Shown here one piece after another: positions 22,278-33,676 of a DNA stretch of 64,000 nt (the stretch's first letter is position 1; every line of letters begins with the position of its first letter). The stretch lies in assembly GCF_025370935.1 (NCBI RefSeq), contig NC_133483.1, positions 1,743,499 through 1,807,498 of the forward strand, read 5' to 3'. The notes below the pieces were generated by a model. That model searched no databases and was not told the DNA's origin. It saw nothing but the letters and a program-made list of their open reading frames with translations. This DNA comes from Choristoneura fumiferana. Taxonomy: Eukaryota; Arthropoda; Insecta; Lepidoptera; Tortricidae. The translations under genes were made by a program, and so were the position numbers.

Positions 22278-25217
22278 TTATACGCAAGATGACAGGTAGT
22301 GCTCCCTAAGCATAGACCTAAAGATAGGCAAGGACTTTGCGCGCCTCAAGTCTATCGGTAGGGAGTTCCACAACCGAGTGGCCTGGACAGTGTAAGAATA
22401 AACATAGAATTTAGAGTTTGAAAGTGGGACAGTAAGGAGGAAGTTCTGAGAGCAACGAACAGAAGTAACATAGCTAAATCGCTCTTTGAGGTAGCAAGGA
22501 GTTGCAGGGTTAAAGAGAATGCCGTAGAGAAGATGGAGAATGTGAGAGTTTCGGCGAAAGCGGATGGGGAGCCACCTGAGCTGTGATCGGAAATTAGAAA
22601 CATGATCATATTTACGTAGGCCAAATATGAACCGAATGCACAGATTTTGAATTCGCTCAAGTTTATTCAAGTGCTCTTCTAAAAGATCGGGATAACAAAT
22701 GTCAGCATAATCGAAAATAGGGTGCAGTAAAGTCTGTGCAAGCGCAACCTTGGTAGCAAATGGAAGGAAATTCTGAAGGCGTCTTAGGGATCCCATCGCA
22801 GCAAACACCTTCCTGCTAATCTCACATACATATGGAGTCCATGACAGAGTGCGGTCCAAGATAACACCCAGATTTTTTACCTGATCGGCAAATGGTATCA
22901 GAACTCCGTCGAAAAATACAGATGGCAAAGATACAAAGTCAACCCTTGGGATAAGTTTCGAGCTGCCAACAATAATGACTTGGGTCTTTGTCGGGTTAAC
23001 CTTTAGGCCATATCGTTGGCTCCACCTTAAAATCTTTGTCAAATCCAGGTTAATGGATTCGATAACCGACGGAAGGTCAGCAAGCATGCCTTGGGAATAA
23101 ATTTGTAGGTCATCAGCATAAAGGTGATACGAAGAATGAAGATTATGAGAAATAGAATCTATGAAGATAGAGAAAAGTAATGGAGATAACACTCCACCTT
23201 GAGGTACACCAGCGAGCGTGTTGCACCATGAAGATCGTGAATCATCCACCTTTATTCTTTGCCGACGACCCACTAAATAACTACGAAACCATTCAATAAC
23301 CGCAGGAGATATGTTAAGAGAACGTAAAATACCAAGCATAATGTCGAAGTCAACCATGTTGAACGCATTGCTGAAATCTAATAGGGTTAAAACCGTAAGT
23401 TTCCTGTTATCCATGCCTATTCGGATGTCATCAGTGATCTTCGCAAGCGCGGTTGCCGTACTATGACCGGGACGGAAGCCTGATTGGAATGGATTGAGAA
23501 GATCGTTTCTGGTTAGGTATGATGTCAACTGCTGGTGTACAAGACGTTCTAAAACCTTGGAAAGAAAAGGAAGAATGGAAATTGGCCGGTAGTCAGAAAA
23601 GGATGCTGGACTAGATTTTTTTGCTAAAGGAACAATTTCAGCGTCTTTCCACGCTGAAGGGAAAATATTGGATGAAATAGAATTGTTTAATATAATAGTG
23701 ATGACTGGGACGAGTATATCAAGGATAGGGAGAATCATAGCACGGCTTACACTGTCGACGCCAACAGCGTTAGAAGCGATGGATAATACGTTCTTCCTAA
23801 CATCACTGTCGGTAAATTGATTGAAACAAAAGGAAGAAGTATCAGGAGTTGATAGCGTAGAAAGATAAGAAAGTGTCGTGTCTTTTTCAGGACCATGAAA
23901 AATAGCCGAAGACGAGAAATGTTGGTTTAGCTGATCAATATTGATATCAACTGGAACAGAGTTTTGCCGAGATTTACCAACTCCTAATGATTTTAAAAAT
24001 TTCCAAACTTTGGCAGAGTCCCCGTTTTCAACTGCGTTATGAATATGGCGTCTTTGAGCGTCTCGACAGATGGTGCTGCAACGATTTCGCAAAGCACGAT
24101 ACCTGTCCCTGTTCCTATCCGAAGGGTCAGCCTTGTACTTAGATCTAGCCAGATTTTTCTTTCTAATCAGCGTTTTGATGTCATCGGTGAGCCAGGGAGC
24201 AGGAAGATGTTTAACCTTAATAGGTTTGACTGGAGCATGCACGTCGTAAAGCTTGGTGAGAAGAGAGTTAAAAATATCAATTTGTTTATCAACCGTGCTA
24301 GCTTCAGAGACAGACCCCCAATCAACCTTCATTGCATCCTTACGAAGCAAATCAGTGTTCATACGACCAAAGCTGCGCTGCAGGATCACTTTATGTTTAA
24401 CCTTAGGGGGACGAATTTTGTAAGAAAGGTAAATTAGATCATGGTAGGAGAAAGCATCAGCAGAACACTGGCCCGACTTAGCAACATGACCAGGGGAAGA
24501 GGTCAGAGCTATGTCTAGAAGAGAGGGAGAACAGTTCGGGAAATGATGAGTTGCATTAGAGGGAATTATACTAAGATTGCAAGCCTCGACGACCGACTTA
24601 AGGGACTTAGAGCGAGAATCATTTTTAAGGAGGCACGTGTTAAAGTCACCCATTAAAATATGATGCTTAAACGACGGTGAAATATCTTCAAGGAGCTTTT
24701 CAAGAGATGCAAAGTAATTTACATGGATAGAAGGGGAATAGAAAACTCCAAGAAGTACCTTTTCGTGAGACAAAGTTACATCGAGAAAAAGATATTCGGG
24801 GGCGTCGGAGGAAGATGACTGAGGTGACATGCTGACTATAGAGTAGGGAAAGCAAGAACGAAGATAGATAGCAACTCCTCCACCACCCCTACCAGAGCGA
24901 TCATTGCGGATGAGACTGAAGCCAGGTATAGAATATGAGGTAGATGGAAGGCACGGCTTAAGCCAGGACTCAGAAACAAGTATAGCATGGAGGTTCTTTA
25001 CATTAAAGCTTAATAACATATCGTTAAAATGGGCTGGGATACTTTGAGCGTTAAAATGAACTAAATTGAAATTATTCGGGACGTCGCGAAATTCAGTGTT
25101 AATCATGTCAAAGAGTGTAGGAGGTAACGAACTAAAACTTGTTTCACTGTCGGAAATGGAAGAAAGAGAAAAATAGCGAGCACTACCAGCGCTATCATCA
25201 TGACATATAGATGACAT
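22278..25217 (-). CDS. LINE ORF2: endonuclease and reverse transcriptase
   Basis: A 979-residue open frame. The N-terminal ~30-290 residues form an exonuclease-endonuclease-phosphatase domain: HFNAQSI near 54, GDFNT near 190-200, LLDIALT, and SYHDL near 268. Reverse transcriptase follows (about 510-780) with DYRPISILPFLSKVLE, the FRPGHST motif, DFSNAF, AGVPQGGVLSP and the catalytic YADD at residues 700-703 (23109-23120). The C-terminus resembles the LINE thumb region and ends without RNase H. The protein would nick target DNA and copy the element RNA from that nick. No frameshift or premature stop is seen. Confidence 0.85.
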   Translation of the reverse strand: MSSICHDDSAGSARYFSLSSISDSETSFSSLPPTLFDMINTEFRDVPNNFNLVHFNAQSIPAHFNDMLLSFNVKNLHAILVSESWLKPCLPSTSYSIPGFSLIRNDRSGRGGGGVAIYLRSCFPYSIVSMSPQSSSSDAPEYLFLDVTLSHEKVLLGVFYSPSIHVNYFASLEKLLEDISPSFKHHILMGDFNTCLLKNDSRSKSLKSVVEACNLSIIPSNATHHFPNCSPSLLDIALTSSPGHVAKSGQCSADAFSYHDLIYLSYKIRPPKVKHKVILQRSFGRMNTDLLRKDAMKVDWGSVSEASTVDKQIDIFNSLLTKLYDVHAPVKPIKVKHLPAPWLTDDIKTLIRKKNLARSKYKADPSDRNRDRYRALRNRCSTICRDAQRRHIHNAVENGDSAKVWKFLKSLGVGKSRQNSVPVDINIDQLNQHFSSSAIFHGPEKDTTLSYLSTLSTPDTSSFCFNQFTDSDVRKNVLSIASNAVGVDSVSRAMILPILDILVPVITIILNNSISSNIFPSAWKDAEIVPLAKKSSPASFSDYRPISILPFLSKVLERLVHQQLTSYLTRNDLLNPFQSGFRPGHSTATALAKITDDIRIGMDNRKLTVLTLLDFSNAFNMVDFDIMLGILRSLNISPAVIEWFRSYLVGRRQRIKVDDSRSSWCNTLAGVPQGGVLSPLLFSIFIDSISHNLHSSYHLYADDLQIYSQGMLADLPSVIESINLDLTKILRWSQRYGLKVNPTKTQVIIVGSSKLIPRVDFVSLPSVFFDGVLIPFADQVKNLGVILDRTLSWTPYVCEISRKVFAAMGSLRRLQNFLPFATKVALAQTLLHPIFDYADICYPDLLEEHLNKLERIQNLCIRFIFGLRKYDHVSNFRSQLRWLPIRFRRNSHILHLLYGILFNPATPCYLKERFSYVTSVRCSQNFLLTVPLSNSKFYVYSYTVQATRLWNSLPIDLRRAKSLPIFRSMLREHYLSSCV

Positions 25218-25664
25218 AAAGTTTAAAGAGACTGTTTAATGTTATGTATACAATATATATAAATATACTTAATATGTGAAATTAAACCTAATTAAACAAG
25301 TTCAGCAACCACCTGCCAGCAGTATACAAAAAAAAAGGAGATAGTTTTAAGCAAGTCAACATAAACAAAAATACGAAGAACCAAACGCAACAACATCAAG
25401 CTGGCAACATTATAATTTGACGCCTACATCCAGGTGTCAACTGCCAGATATAGCTAGCTGTCAATTGTCATGCCGCAACGTCAATACACTTGGCAAAACG
25501 ATAAAAAAAGTAACACATATTTGGAGGTAATTATAGTGAAAGTAATGACAATTTGTGGGTAAAGGTGATGGTAAAATACGCCCAAAAATGAGAGACACTT
25601 AGATCAAAAAATACGTTGAGAATATAAAGGAAAAAGTGTAAATGAAACAGAAAGAACAAAGTAA

Positions 25665-26402
25665 TTATGCCGGTGCCTTCTTTTGCTGCCTTTTGGGTCG
25701 TCTCCGTTGTCCGTCACCCTCGTGAGGCGTCCCAGCGAGGCCCGCAGTCCCGGACATCCCGGTTGGGATCTTCTCAAGCTCGGCGAGAGAAGTGACGCGG
25801 TGCCTCCCACCATCCCCATCCAGCACGACAATGACGCCCTCCCTCGTCCAACACTTGTCCACTCCGAAACGCTCCCTGGCTGCCATGAATGCAGCATGCC
25901 GAGGATGAGTCAAGAACTCAGATATAACAATACCTGAGCCCCTCAATGCAGTCTTGGCAAACCAAACTTTATCACGAAGTGCAACATCATTGAAGTGAAC
26001 CAGAATGGGCCTCCTTCGGCTGGACTGCGAACGCCCCGTCCTTAAGCACCTGCTCACATCAGCAGCAGACATGTCGCATTTGACCCGCAGCTTACAGACA
26101 TCCACTGCCAGCTTGACTGTGTCCTCGTCCTCCACCTCAGGGACTCCATGAAAGAGAAGCATCTTCCGTCTCGATCTCGCTTCGATCTGATCCACCTGTC
26201 TAGTCAAGCAAGCCACTTGCTGCTGCAGGCACTCGAGAGCATTTGAAATAAAACTCTTGAAAGCATTAAAATCAGCAGCCACCGATGTCACAGTTGGGTT
26301 CCTCGTGTCCGCCTTGTCCAAGTTACCTTGGAATTCAGCCATCTTGGAGTTAAAAAGCTCCGCAAGGTTATCCAAGGTTTGCTTGACATTCTTGTTCGAC
26401 AT
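25665..26402 (-). CDS. LINE ORF1 RNA-binding protein
   Basis: A 245-residue frame starting MSNKNVKQTLDN, directly upstream of ORF2 on the same strand. Residues ~1-95 look helical and can form a coiled coil (heptad-like LDNLAELFNSKMAEF and QVACLTRQVDQIE). About 100-200 resemble the RRM-like core of L1-type ORF1 proteins (KMLLFHGVPE, RPILVHFND, RDKVWFAKTALRGSG). The C-terminus is basic (RRRPKRQQKK). No zinc knuckle is present. Its role in this class is to bind the element RNA and help target-primed copying. Confidence 0.7.
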   Translation of the reverse strand: MSNKNVKQTLDNLAELFNSKMAEFQGNLDKADTRNPTVTSVAADFNAFKSFISNALECLQQQVACLTRQVDQIEARSRRKMLLFHGVPEVEDEDTVKLAVDVCKLRVKCDMSAADVSRCLRTGRSQSSRRRPILVHFNDVALRDKVWFAKTALRGSGIVISEFLTHPRHAAFMAARERFGVDKCWTREGVIVVLDGDGGRHRVTSLAELEKIPTGMSGTAGLAGTPHEGDGQRRRPKRQQKKAPA

Positions 26403-26479
26403 ATTAGAGGATGGTATTAACCTGCTGAATTGTGAAGTGATCCGCTGAGATGTTAGTGTAGAACACTAAGTGCTTAAAT

Positions 26480-29125
26480 TCGGTAAAACTTGCAAATGAA
26501 TAGTAGATAACTGCCGATAGGTAAGTTGCACTATGTACACATAAGTCTAGACACAAATTTTTCAGAAAAACCAAGTATTAAATTTTTAATAAATAGTTTC
26601 TTAAAAAGTGACTTTACTCTTATAATGCCTACCCGCCGAAAAAACCTAAAACTAAGACTAAAACTAGCACTAAAACTATGTTACCTACTTGGTGACACGG
26701 CAGGATACCAAAAAGTTAGGGGCGTCGTGGAAATCTCGCCCAGGGCGCTGGAATTGCTAAAACCGGCACAGAAGCATTACTAACAGCTTAGGAGAAATGT
26801 GATAGTAGCGACATCGATTCTGAAAGGAAATACCATTACCATACCATTTCTATTCGACATATTATTATAGTTCTTTGTGGTGATATCATTGGACGGTTTC
26901 GAGGACAGGCCAGTACCGACGTCAGTCTCTGGTGTGAATTTATAAAACAACAAACGTGTTGGACGCATTTGCGTTTTTATTTAAAAATGTGTGAAAACTT
27001 TTTCGTATAGCCCAGGCATTCCCAATCTTTTTTGTGCTGCGTCTCTCTTTAGTGTCTCTACTGTTAGTAGATAAAAAAACAAAGAAAATGTGCTATAAAA
27101 ACTATAATAAGTTATTTAAAATTTGTAATGTAATACCAGTGAGCGAAAAAGTTAATTATTTGTTAGCGTTGGATCAATATGAGAACCTGGAGTTTAAGCA
27201 ACTTAAAATATACAATCGTTGTTTTAGACAGGCAATACGTAAAAAATATGTGGAGCCTCGAGCCCGTAACTATTAGGTATGGTAAAAGGACGAGGAGGTA
27301 AATTGTTCCAAAAATAAGTTAAAAACATGGTTGATAAAACTCTTTCCATACCTACAAAAAAAAATAGTTTAATCAGTACTGTATAGGTAATGTAATGTAC
27401 TGTAACTATTGTGCACAATATTGTTAAAATTAGTGGTTCGCCAACAAATTGTTTTGTAATTTGGCGAAATATTTCTTATGGTAAAATGTGTATAATAATA
27501 TTTTACAATGTAATATCCCTGTTTATATGTAATATCATTGGTTGCGTGTAGCTCTGTACAAGCGTATTACTTTTGATTTCCATTTTAAGGGAACATTCAA
27601 AACAGATCAAATTAAGTTCATTTCTGCAAGACATTAGTAATTTCACGGTTTAAAATATAATAAAAAAAATATTAATTATGCGTAGTAAAACAATGCCAAG
27701 CTTTTTAACCTATTACTCTTTTTTAAAGCCGTATTCGACTTATTCTTCCACCCTTTTCAAATGATGCAATTATTGTCGTCCTGAATATTTTATTTGTAAG
27801 TTTTCAACATCCTGTAGAATAAATTTAATTGATAGGGTATCTACAAACGAAGCGTAGATACTTGCGGCACTCCTAAATTTGTCTTTTAAATTAAGTATGT
27901 TGTTAAGTATGTTGAATTCATCGAATCTTTCAATGAGGCTGGCATAGTCACACAGGTGCACTTATGCCTCAAAAAAAAGAAAAAGTATGTTGAATTATTT
28001 GTAGATTATTGTACACGTGAATCAATGAAAGGCCGGATAAGTAAGAGTCACAAGCTTTATTTGCTGGCATTCACTCTACACACTTTCACAATATATCAAT
28101 AACGTTTTGAACATGAGACGGAATAATTAAACGCCCAAACACAAGACATAAAGAAATGAAAAACGCAATGCGCGCGGAGCGAGCTCGGTCCCGTGGCGAG
28201 GCGACGCGCTAACTGACATTTTGGCGGGCGGTTAATTTGAAAATCGGCCGGGCGCGCGACGGCGGCGAGTGGATCGGCGGGAAGACGAAAGGTTTACGAT
28301 AAGATATTTTTTTCTATTTATTTTTTGAGTTCTCTTTCTAATATACATAAATTTGACTGTTAGCCTATTTTTATAAATTTTACTTAACTGCAGAAAGAAA
28401 TCCCACATATTAGACATAAGTTCGTATTTGTTTCTACTTACGTCATTCTGTGTAACTGTATTTTACAAGGTTTTTTATTTAACTGTCCCTGTTTGTTGTT
28501 TTTGTTGTTGGGTCAAATCTTGCAAGTTAATTTTGACCCATTAAAACGACAAACAACAAAACGATAAACAATGTTTTAGACTAGACTATCGCGGTCATTA
28601 CTAATTTTATGAGCGTGTTCGTGTGGTGTTTGTGATAATACGAAAAAAGTGAGTACTGTGTATATTTTGCCGTGACTTTAAAGCGAGTTCGAGTTCCAGT
28701 AGTAGTGGGCAACTTGTCAGGAAGAGGGTAGATCGGTTACGTCCGATTTATTTTTCTGACTGACAGTTATACCGGCATACCCACAATTCTTCAGTCGTCT
28801 CGTGATCATGGCGCATGCGACCAAAGAGTATATAATCACTACGTTTTAAGAGTCGGAACTCTCATACAAAAACAATACCACGATTGTAGTATGAATTCAG
28901 TGTCTTTTTGGTGCCAATATCAAGAAACGAACTGCACAGACTAAACAGGGCCGAAAAAGTCACATTGACAAGTAGTGTTGTTAGGAACAGTCGATATTAT
29001 CGATATTGTAACAGCATAGTGTTTGTGCTTTTTTATCGATATATTGTCAAAAAACGGCACGTAATGGTGCGCTTTTTATTAATTAAATGATCGAATTAAA
29101 GAAAAAAAAGTTGTTTTTCTTAATA
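26480..29125. other. No confident gene
   Basis: AT-rich. An 80-codon plus-strand frame (27034-27276) ends AIRKKYVEPRARNY and has some protein-like character, but no partner exon, domain or start context was found. At 28170-28290 there is a CpG-rich patch (CGGCCGGGCGCGCGACGGCG) that could mark a promoter. Confidence 0.35.
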
Positions 29126-29179
29126 ATAATTTATTTTCATGTCATGGATCTGTTTTTCTTTACATATGTAAATACAGTT

Positions 29180-30937
29180 TCACGTTACACAAGTATTGTA
29201 TTGTAGTATTGTATTGTCCGTTTTGCACTGCACAGCACTTGTGGAAGGCTGTGCATGTAAATATTCCACACTGGGCAACTCCAAAGCTGAACCTGAAACA
29301 AAGTTAAATTTAGCCAGTAGCTTACACTAACTAATGCAAGATAAAATAAAATTGGTACACACAATCCAATTTTTGTCATATTGCAGGTCAATGACCTATG
29401 TTTACCTAGACAACTTTCTTACAATTTCTTGCCTTATTGTCAAATATGTCTTTACTTGTAAAATGAATGAAATGAAATGAAGGTGATCTTGGAGTTAGTT
29501 GACAATACATAATTTTGTATACCTCTGATAAACAACCTACTTGCCATGCCAAATGTAATGAAATTAATTCTGTAGTTTTTACCCGATTCTGGTGAAGCCC
29601 AAAAGGAGGATTATATTTTGACCTGTATGTATGCAGATCCATTTCTATCTCCTCTAACTACTAAGCAGCTCAACCTATTTTAACCCCTAACGCAAAAAGA
29701 GGAGTGTTATTACATGAAGTGTACCATAAACACAGACAATACAGAAAAAATGATCAAGTACGAGTTGGACTCGTACATGAAAGGTTCCGTAAACAGTTCA
29801 ATAAAAGTTTTTCTGAAAATTCTTCTAATATAAGTATTTTTTTTGCTGACTGTACTATATGCCCCTGGTTACCAAAGTACTCGTCAAGACGACAAACGAG
29901 TCCAAACTCGATGCAGTTGTGTTGTTTATCACAGTGTTCCTATGGTCACCCGCTAGCTTTATCATCAGATCAACTCTAAAATTCTAAATTACGCTATAAG
30001 TATAGATTTTTATCAGTGATAGCTTACCTGTTGTATTGTCAGTTTTACACTGCGCACCACTTGTAGAAGGCTGTGCATGTAAATATTCCACACTGAGGCA
30101 ACTCCAAAGCTGAACCTGAAACAAAGTTTAATTTAGCCAGAAGCTTCCACTAACTTATACAGGTGAAATATAATTAGTGTGTATAGCCAATTTTTCTGTC
30201 TATTACTAATGCTCTGACCGGCAACTATACTATACACTCAAAATACCTAGCATTATTATTGATGACGAAGCAAATTAATTTATAACATATATTGTATGTA
30301 AAAAAAATATGTGCATGTGTATTGATGGTATTTATTAGGGTTATGGTTTATGGGGGCGACTGAAAAACAGCGCCTGTTAGCCAAGGGACTTTGTTCTGCA
30401 AGGTGCAGGCATAAGCTGAGTCGCTTTCCCTTTTGATAGTTTGATTGTACTTATTATTTGTTATGTACCTATGTAGAATTTGTAAACAAACTATTAAATC
30501 AATATCTTTTATTATTTTATTATTATTATTATAAGATGCAGTAAGTCAAGTTGCAATAGAGATAAATTGAAAATAAAATAAAGTGTTTACCTTGGCTGTT
30601 CTTGCCATCTTTAGGGGAAACCCTTCAAGAATTTCTTCAGAAAGAGGTGGCATGGGAAGTCCCAATTTTGGTATGGCTTTCTTCTTCAGCCGGGTTTTCG
30701 ATTTTGTGAAATCTCGTTGCCAACTACTTTCACCCACTGCTTACAACTGAAATAAAATTTAATTGTCGTGATACTATATAATACGAATTGACGTCGGCCA
30801 GCCAAATATAACCTCAACACCTATTATCAGATTTATCAGTAACTTTACTTACACATGTAAACTTAGAGGAATCTAGCAAAGAACATTTTGTTTTCACAAT
30901 GTTTTTCTTGAATACCACAAATTTCGCATCTCCTCAT
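29180..30937 (-). pseudogene. Damaged THAP-type gene with duplicated 3' exon
   Basis: Four pieces join at GT/AG sites on the minus strand: exon 1 30853-30937, exon 2 30591-30736, exon 3a 30028-30115, exon 3b 29180-29292. Exon 1 starts MRRCEICGIQEKHCENKMFF, which fits a THAP start (C-x2-C, FF.RF), but a TAA follows two codons later in frame. Exon 2 holds RLKKKAIPKLGLPMPP, like the end of a THAP domain. In another frame, beginning after the acceptor TTTCAG at about 30744, it reads CKQWVKVVGNEI. That matches the CKLWV start of exon 2 in the intact THAP gene at 48832, so the intron position is conserved. The C-x2-H half of the domain is missing. Exons 3a and 3b are near copies and both give SVEYLHAQPSTS. 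An AATAAA (29130-29135) lies 45 bases past the final stop. Likely a decayed gene, possibly still transcribed. Confidence 0.5.
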
Positions 30938-31007
30938 GTTGAATGGTTTCTTAGTAAAGGACAGCCGTGAAAATAACGGTAAAAACTAGAGTCCTGTCTC
31001 GAATAAA

Positions 31008-31960
31008 TGCACTTTAGTGAAGGAAAAGTTAATGCGGAGGAGAAATCACGTTGACTCCCTATGTGGCAGGTTAAGCAGTGCGGCCTATGCTTTGCGCAAA
31101 TTAAAGCCCATTCTGGCAGATGATGCACTAAAGCAAGCATACTTTGCGTATTTCCACTCGTTGCTTTCGTATGGTACCATACTATGGGGAAACTCCACGG
31201 ACTGTGAGCGCGTATTGGTTCTGCAGAAGCGGGCAGTGCGGGTCATTGCCGGTATCAACCAAAGGCAGTCGTGCAAAAAATTTTCACAGAACTTGGTATC
31301 ATGACCCTATCTTCGTTGTATTTGTTTCAAGTTATTATGTATACGCGCACAAACATATCTAACTTCAGTCGAATGGGCGTAGCTGGTAAGATCACTCGCA
31401 GCACGGGTCGCTTACGGGCAGTCCCTCATAGAATGGCATTAGCGGGAAAAAACCCGCGCGTTATAGGGCCCAAATACTATGAACACCTACCCTCACACCT
31501 AAAAAGCGAAAAGAACGATGAAACGTTTAGCCGTCGACTAAAGACCTTTTGTTGGAAAAAGCGTTTTATTCCGTAAATGAATTTATGAATCTGACATTTT
31601 AATTTTATTGTTTAAATTGTTATTATTATTTCTTGTTTTTATTTATTGTTTTTATATTGACATTTAAATTGTTACTCAATTATTGCCTAATGTATTAATC
31701 TTTACGTATCCTTGACATTTATTCTTTATATACATTTCAATGTGTTTTCAGTCTGACGATCCCTTAAGGAGAACAGTCTAATTTTAATTGTTTACATTCA
31801 CATGACATGCTTAGAATTTTATTTTTTATAATTATTACTAATCATATTACCTTTGACGATTTCAATACAAATTCTTATAACTGACATTTATGTAAATTAT
31901 AATGTAATGATGTATTGAATGAATAAAAAATGAAATGAATGAATGAAATGAAATAATCTC
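31008..31960 (+). mobile_element. LINE fragment: end of reverse transcriptase plus 3' UTR
   Basis: Codons from MRRRNHVDSLCGRLSSAAYA through YFHSLLSYGTILWGNST give the C-terminal part of a LINE reverse transcriptase. After QSCKK there is a one-base frameshift, and the text resumes as ELGIMTLSSLYLFQ and runs to LKTFCWKKRFIP and a stop at about 31576. The 3' UTR ends in ATGAATGAAATG repeats near 31960. The 5' part is missing, so it is inactive. Confidence 0.75.
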
Positions 31961-32581
31961 AAACTCAACGCTATTAACAAAAACAAAACACAAAATACAC
32001 GAAAATTCAAACAGTAAACACAAAATCTCGCGAAGGCGTCCGTTCCCACGCAGCAGATGAAGGTTTGTGGGGCTGCCATATAAAATTGAAAAATAGAACT
32101 AAATTTTTTTCATTTACTTAAATAAAAAAGGATATCCAGTCAGAATTATTTTTATATTGTATTATTTATCTTAGTAATATTTTTTTCCGCTTATTTTTTT
32201 TTCACAGCTTAAAATGTGAAGAATTGCAAATATTATAATTTAAGTGAAATCTTCTAAACACAGATCATTTCATAAATATGGCAACAATAAGTTATTTTGG
32301 AGAGGTTGGTACAAAAAAGTCACTAGCTCCATACATTAGATTTTTTGTATGGATTTCAACCCACTGCATGCGACTGTGCCGAAATATCGAGCGTCACTAA
32401 AATTAAGGTCCGTGGAACAAAACCCGAATTTAAATCATAAAATTACCTAATTTAAACTCAGTTGAGTCTCTGGTACCTATTCAAAATCAAAATTCCCCGA
32501 GTCCCGACCGTTGAAGTTTGAATTATTTTACAGAGTTCTCGACTAAGTATCAGTTTTTTTTTCCTTTTTTGTTTCTATTTA

Positions 32582-32981
32582 AGGCACTTGTCTCACCGCC
32601 AGCGAGGAAGCGATTGGCTATCGACTATTTTCTCGCTCAAGAAACGAACAAAAGATATAAGATCCTGTGTGAGTAAAAGAGACACATATATTAATAGTTG
32701 ATCGCTGGCTGTTCACACTGTCGGCGGGAACTCGCTCTTACATCTTGTGTCGCAGCGACAAGAGCTATAAAACTCGCTGAGCTATAGATACTCGCTCAGC
32801 GATGTCAGCTTGGCGGCCGCCCGCACGAGCGAGTCGAGTGGAGCTAGTAATCGCCCGTCGCACGCGAACACTCGCTTACAGCGAGCGACAAAACTACACT
32901 CGCTTCTCGCTGCTCGCCCACTCGTTTCTAGTTACTCGCTCTATTCGGTTCTCGCTCATCGTCAGCGTGGGACAAGTGCCT
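32582..32981. mobile_element. 400 bp inverted-repeat element packed with CTCGCT motifs
   Basis: AGGCACTTGTCTCACCGCCA at the left, mirrored by GCGTGGGACAAGTGCCT at the right. The interior carries more than ten CTCGCT or AGCGAG hexamers in both orientations (for example ACTCGCTCAGCG, TTCTCGCTGCTCGCCC). The open frames across it merely reflect this repetition. No target duplication was recognised. Confidence 0.6.
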
Positions 32982-33227
32982 CAGTAAAGTTTTTTAATGC
33001 AGTCGGGTTTTTTATTATTATTTTTCAACAATTATTTAACAAACCTCTTCGCTTGCAAGCAACCTTCGTAACCGCCTCGAACCCGCGGGAACCAAATCCC
33101 ATTAATTGTCGCAATTACTGGCAACAACGCCGCGATGTAACGTCAATCATTTACGTAATGTTTACGTTCGAACGGAAAGACATTGGTTATGGCAGATACT
33201 GGAAATACGCTAGGAAAAAAACCCAGA

Positions 33228-33346
33228 GGGGCTACTACGTAATCCGAAAATCGAAGTTCGTATCGTACTATCCCTCTCACTCTTGTATTTAATGATAAAA
33301 GCGTCAGCGGGACGGCAAGATACGAAGTTGAAATTTTCCACTTCAT
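33228..33346. mobile_element. Palindromic GGGCTACTACG element, diverged
   Basis: GGGGCTACTACGTAATCCGA at the left and a weakened right arm ending near TATAGGCC. The SINE at 33359 inserted just at its right edge. A partial further copy (33708-33785), preceded by the same GGAAATACGC flank, lies beyond the SINE, so the region was duplicated in tandem. Confidence 0.6.
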
Positions 33347-33358
33347 ATTATAGGCCTT

Positions 33359-33676
33359 ATAAAAGCCGTGGTGGCCTAGAGGTTTGAGCTATCGCCTCTC
33401 AAGCAGAGGGTCGTGGATTCAAACCCCGGCTCGCACCTCTGAGTATTTCATTTTCATGTGCGGAATTACATTTGAAATTTACCACGAGCTTTGCGGTGAA
33501 GGAAAAACATCGTGAGGAAACCTGCACAAACCTGCGGAACCATTCAATGGTGCGTGTGAAGTTCCCAATCGGCACTGGGCCCGCGTGGGAACTATGGCCC
33601 AAGCCCTCTTGTTCTGAGAGGAGGCCTGTGCCCAGCAGTGGGACGTATATAGGCTAGGATGATGATGATGATGATA
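33359..33676 (+). mobile_element. tRNA-derived SINE, full length
   Basis: Target duplication ATTATAGGCCTT (33347-33358) and ATTATAGGGCTT (33677-33688), one mismatch. Head GCCGTGGTGGCCTAGAGG, B box GGATTCAAACCCC, tail GATGATGATGATGATGAT. About 95 percent like the copy at 10641 by eye. Confidence 0.85.

Larger units (their letters stand above)
21963..26470 (-). mobile_element. Near full-length LINE (non-LTR retrotransposon)
   Basis: Minus-strand unit of about 4.5 kb: leader, ORF1 (26402-25665), a ~450 bp spacer, ORF2 (25217-22278), a 3' UTR of about 300 bp, and an end with GCAATAAAGAGTTATTGTAT and ATTGT repeats near 21963. Endonuclease plus reverse transcriptase, no RNase H, and a short-repeat tail instead of poly(A) fit the CR1/L2 group. 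Both ORFs are open over their full length, so it inserted recently or is still active. The exact 5' end and any target duplication are unclear. Confidence 0.75.

Noticed and set aside
22352..24437. Open frames on both strands within the LINE
   Set aside because: Shadows of the 979-residue ORF2.
27034..27276. 80-codon frame ending VEPRARNY as a gene
   Set aside because: Somewhat protein-like but without start context, partner exon or recognisable domain; could be a LINE remnant. Left as a note in the empty stretch.
32802..33292. 160-codon open frame
   Set aside because: It begins in the CTCGCT-rich repeat and runs through unrelated DNA into a palindromic element; repeat-driven.
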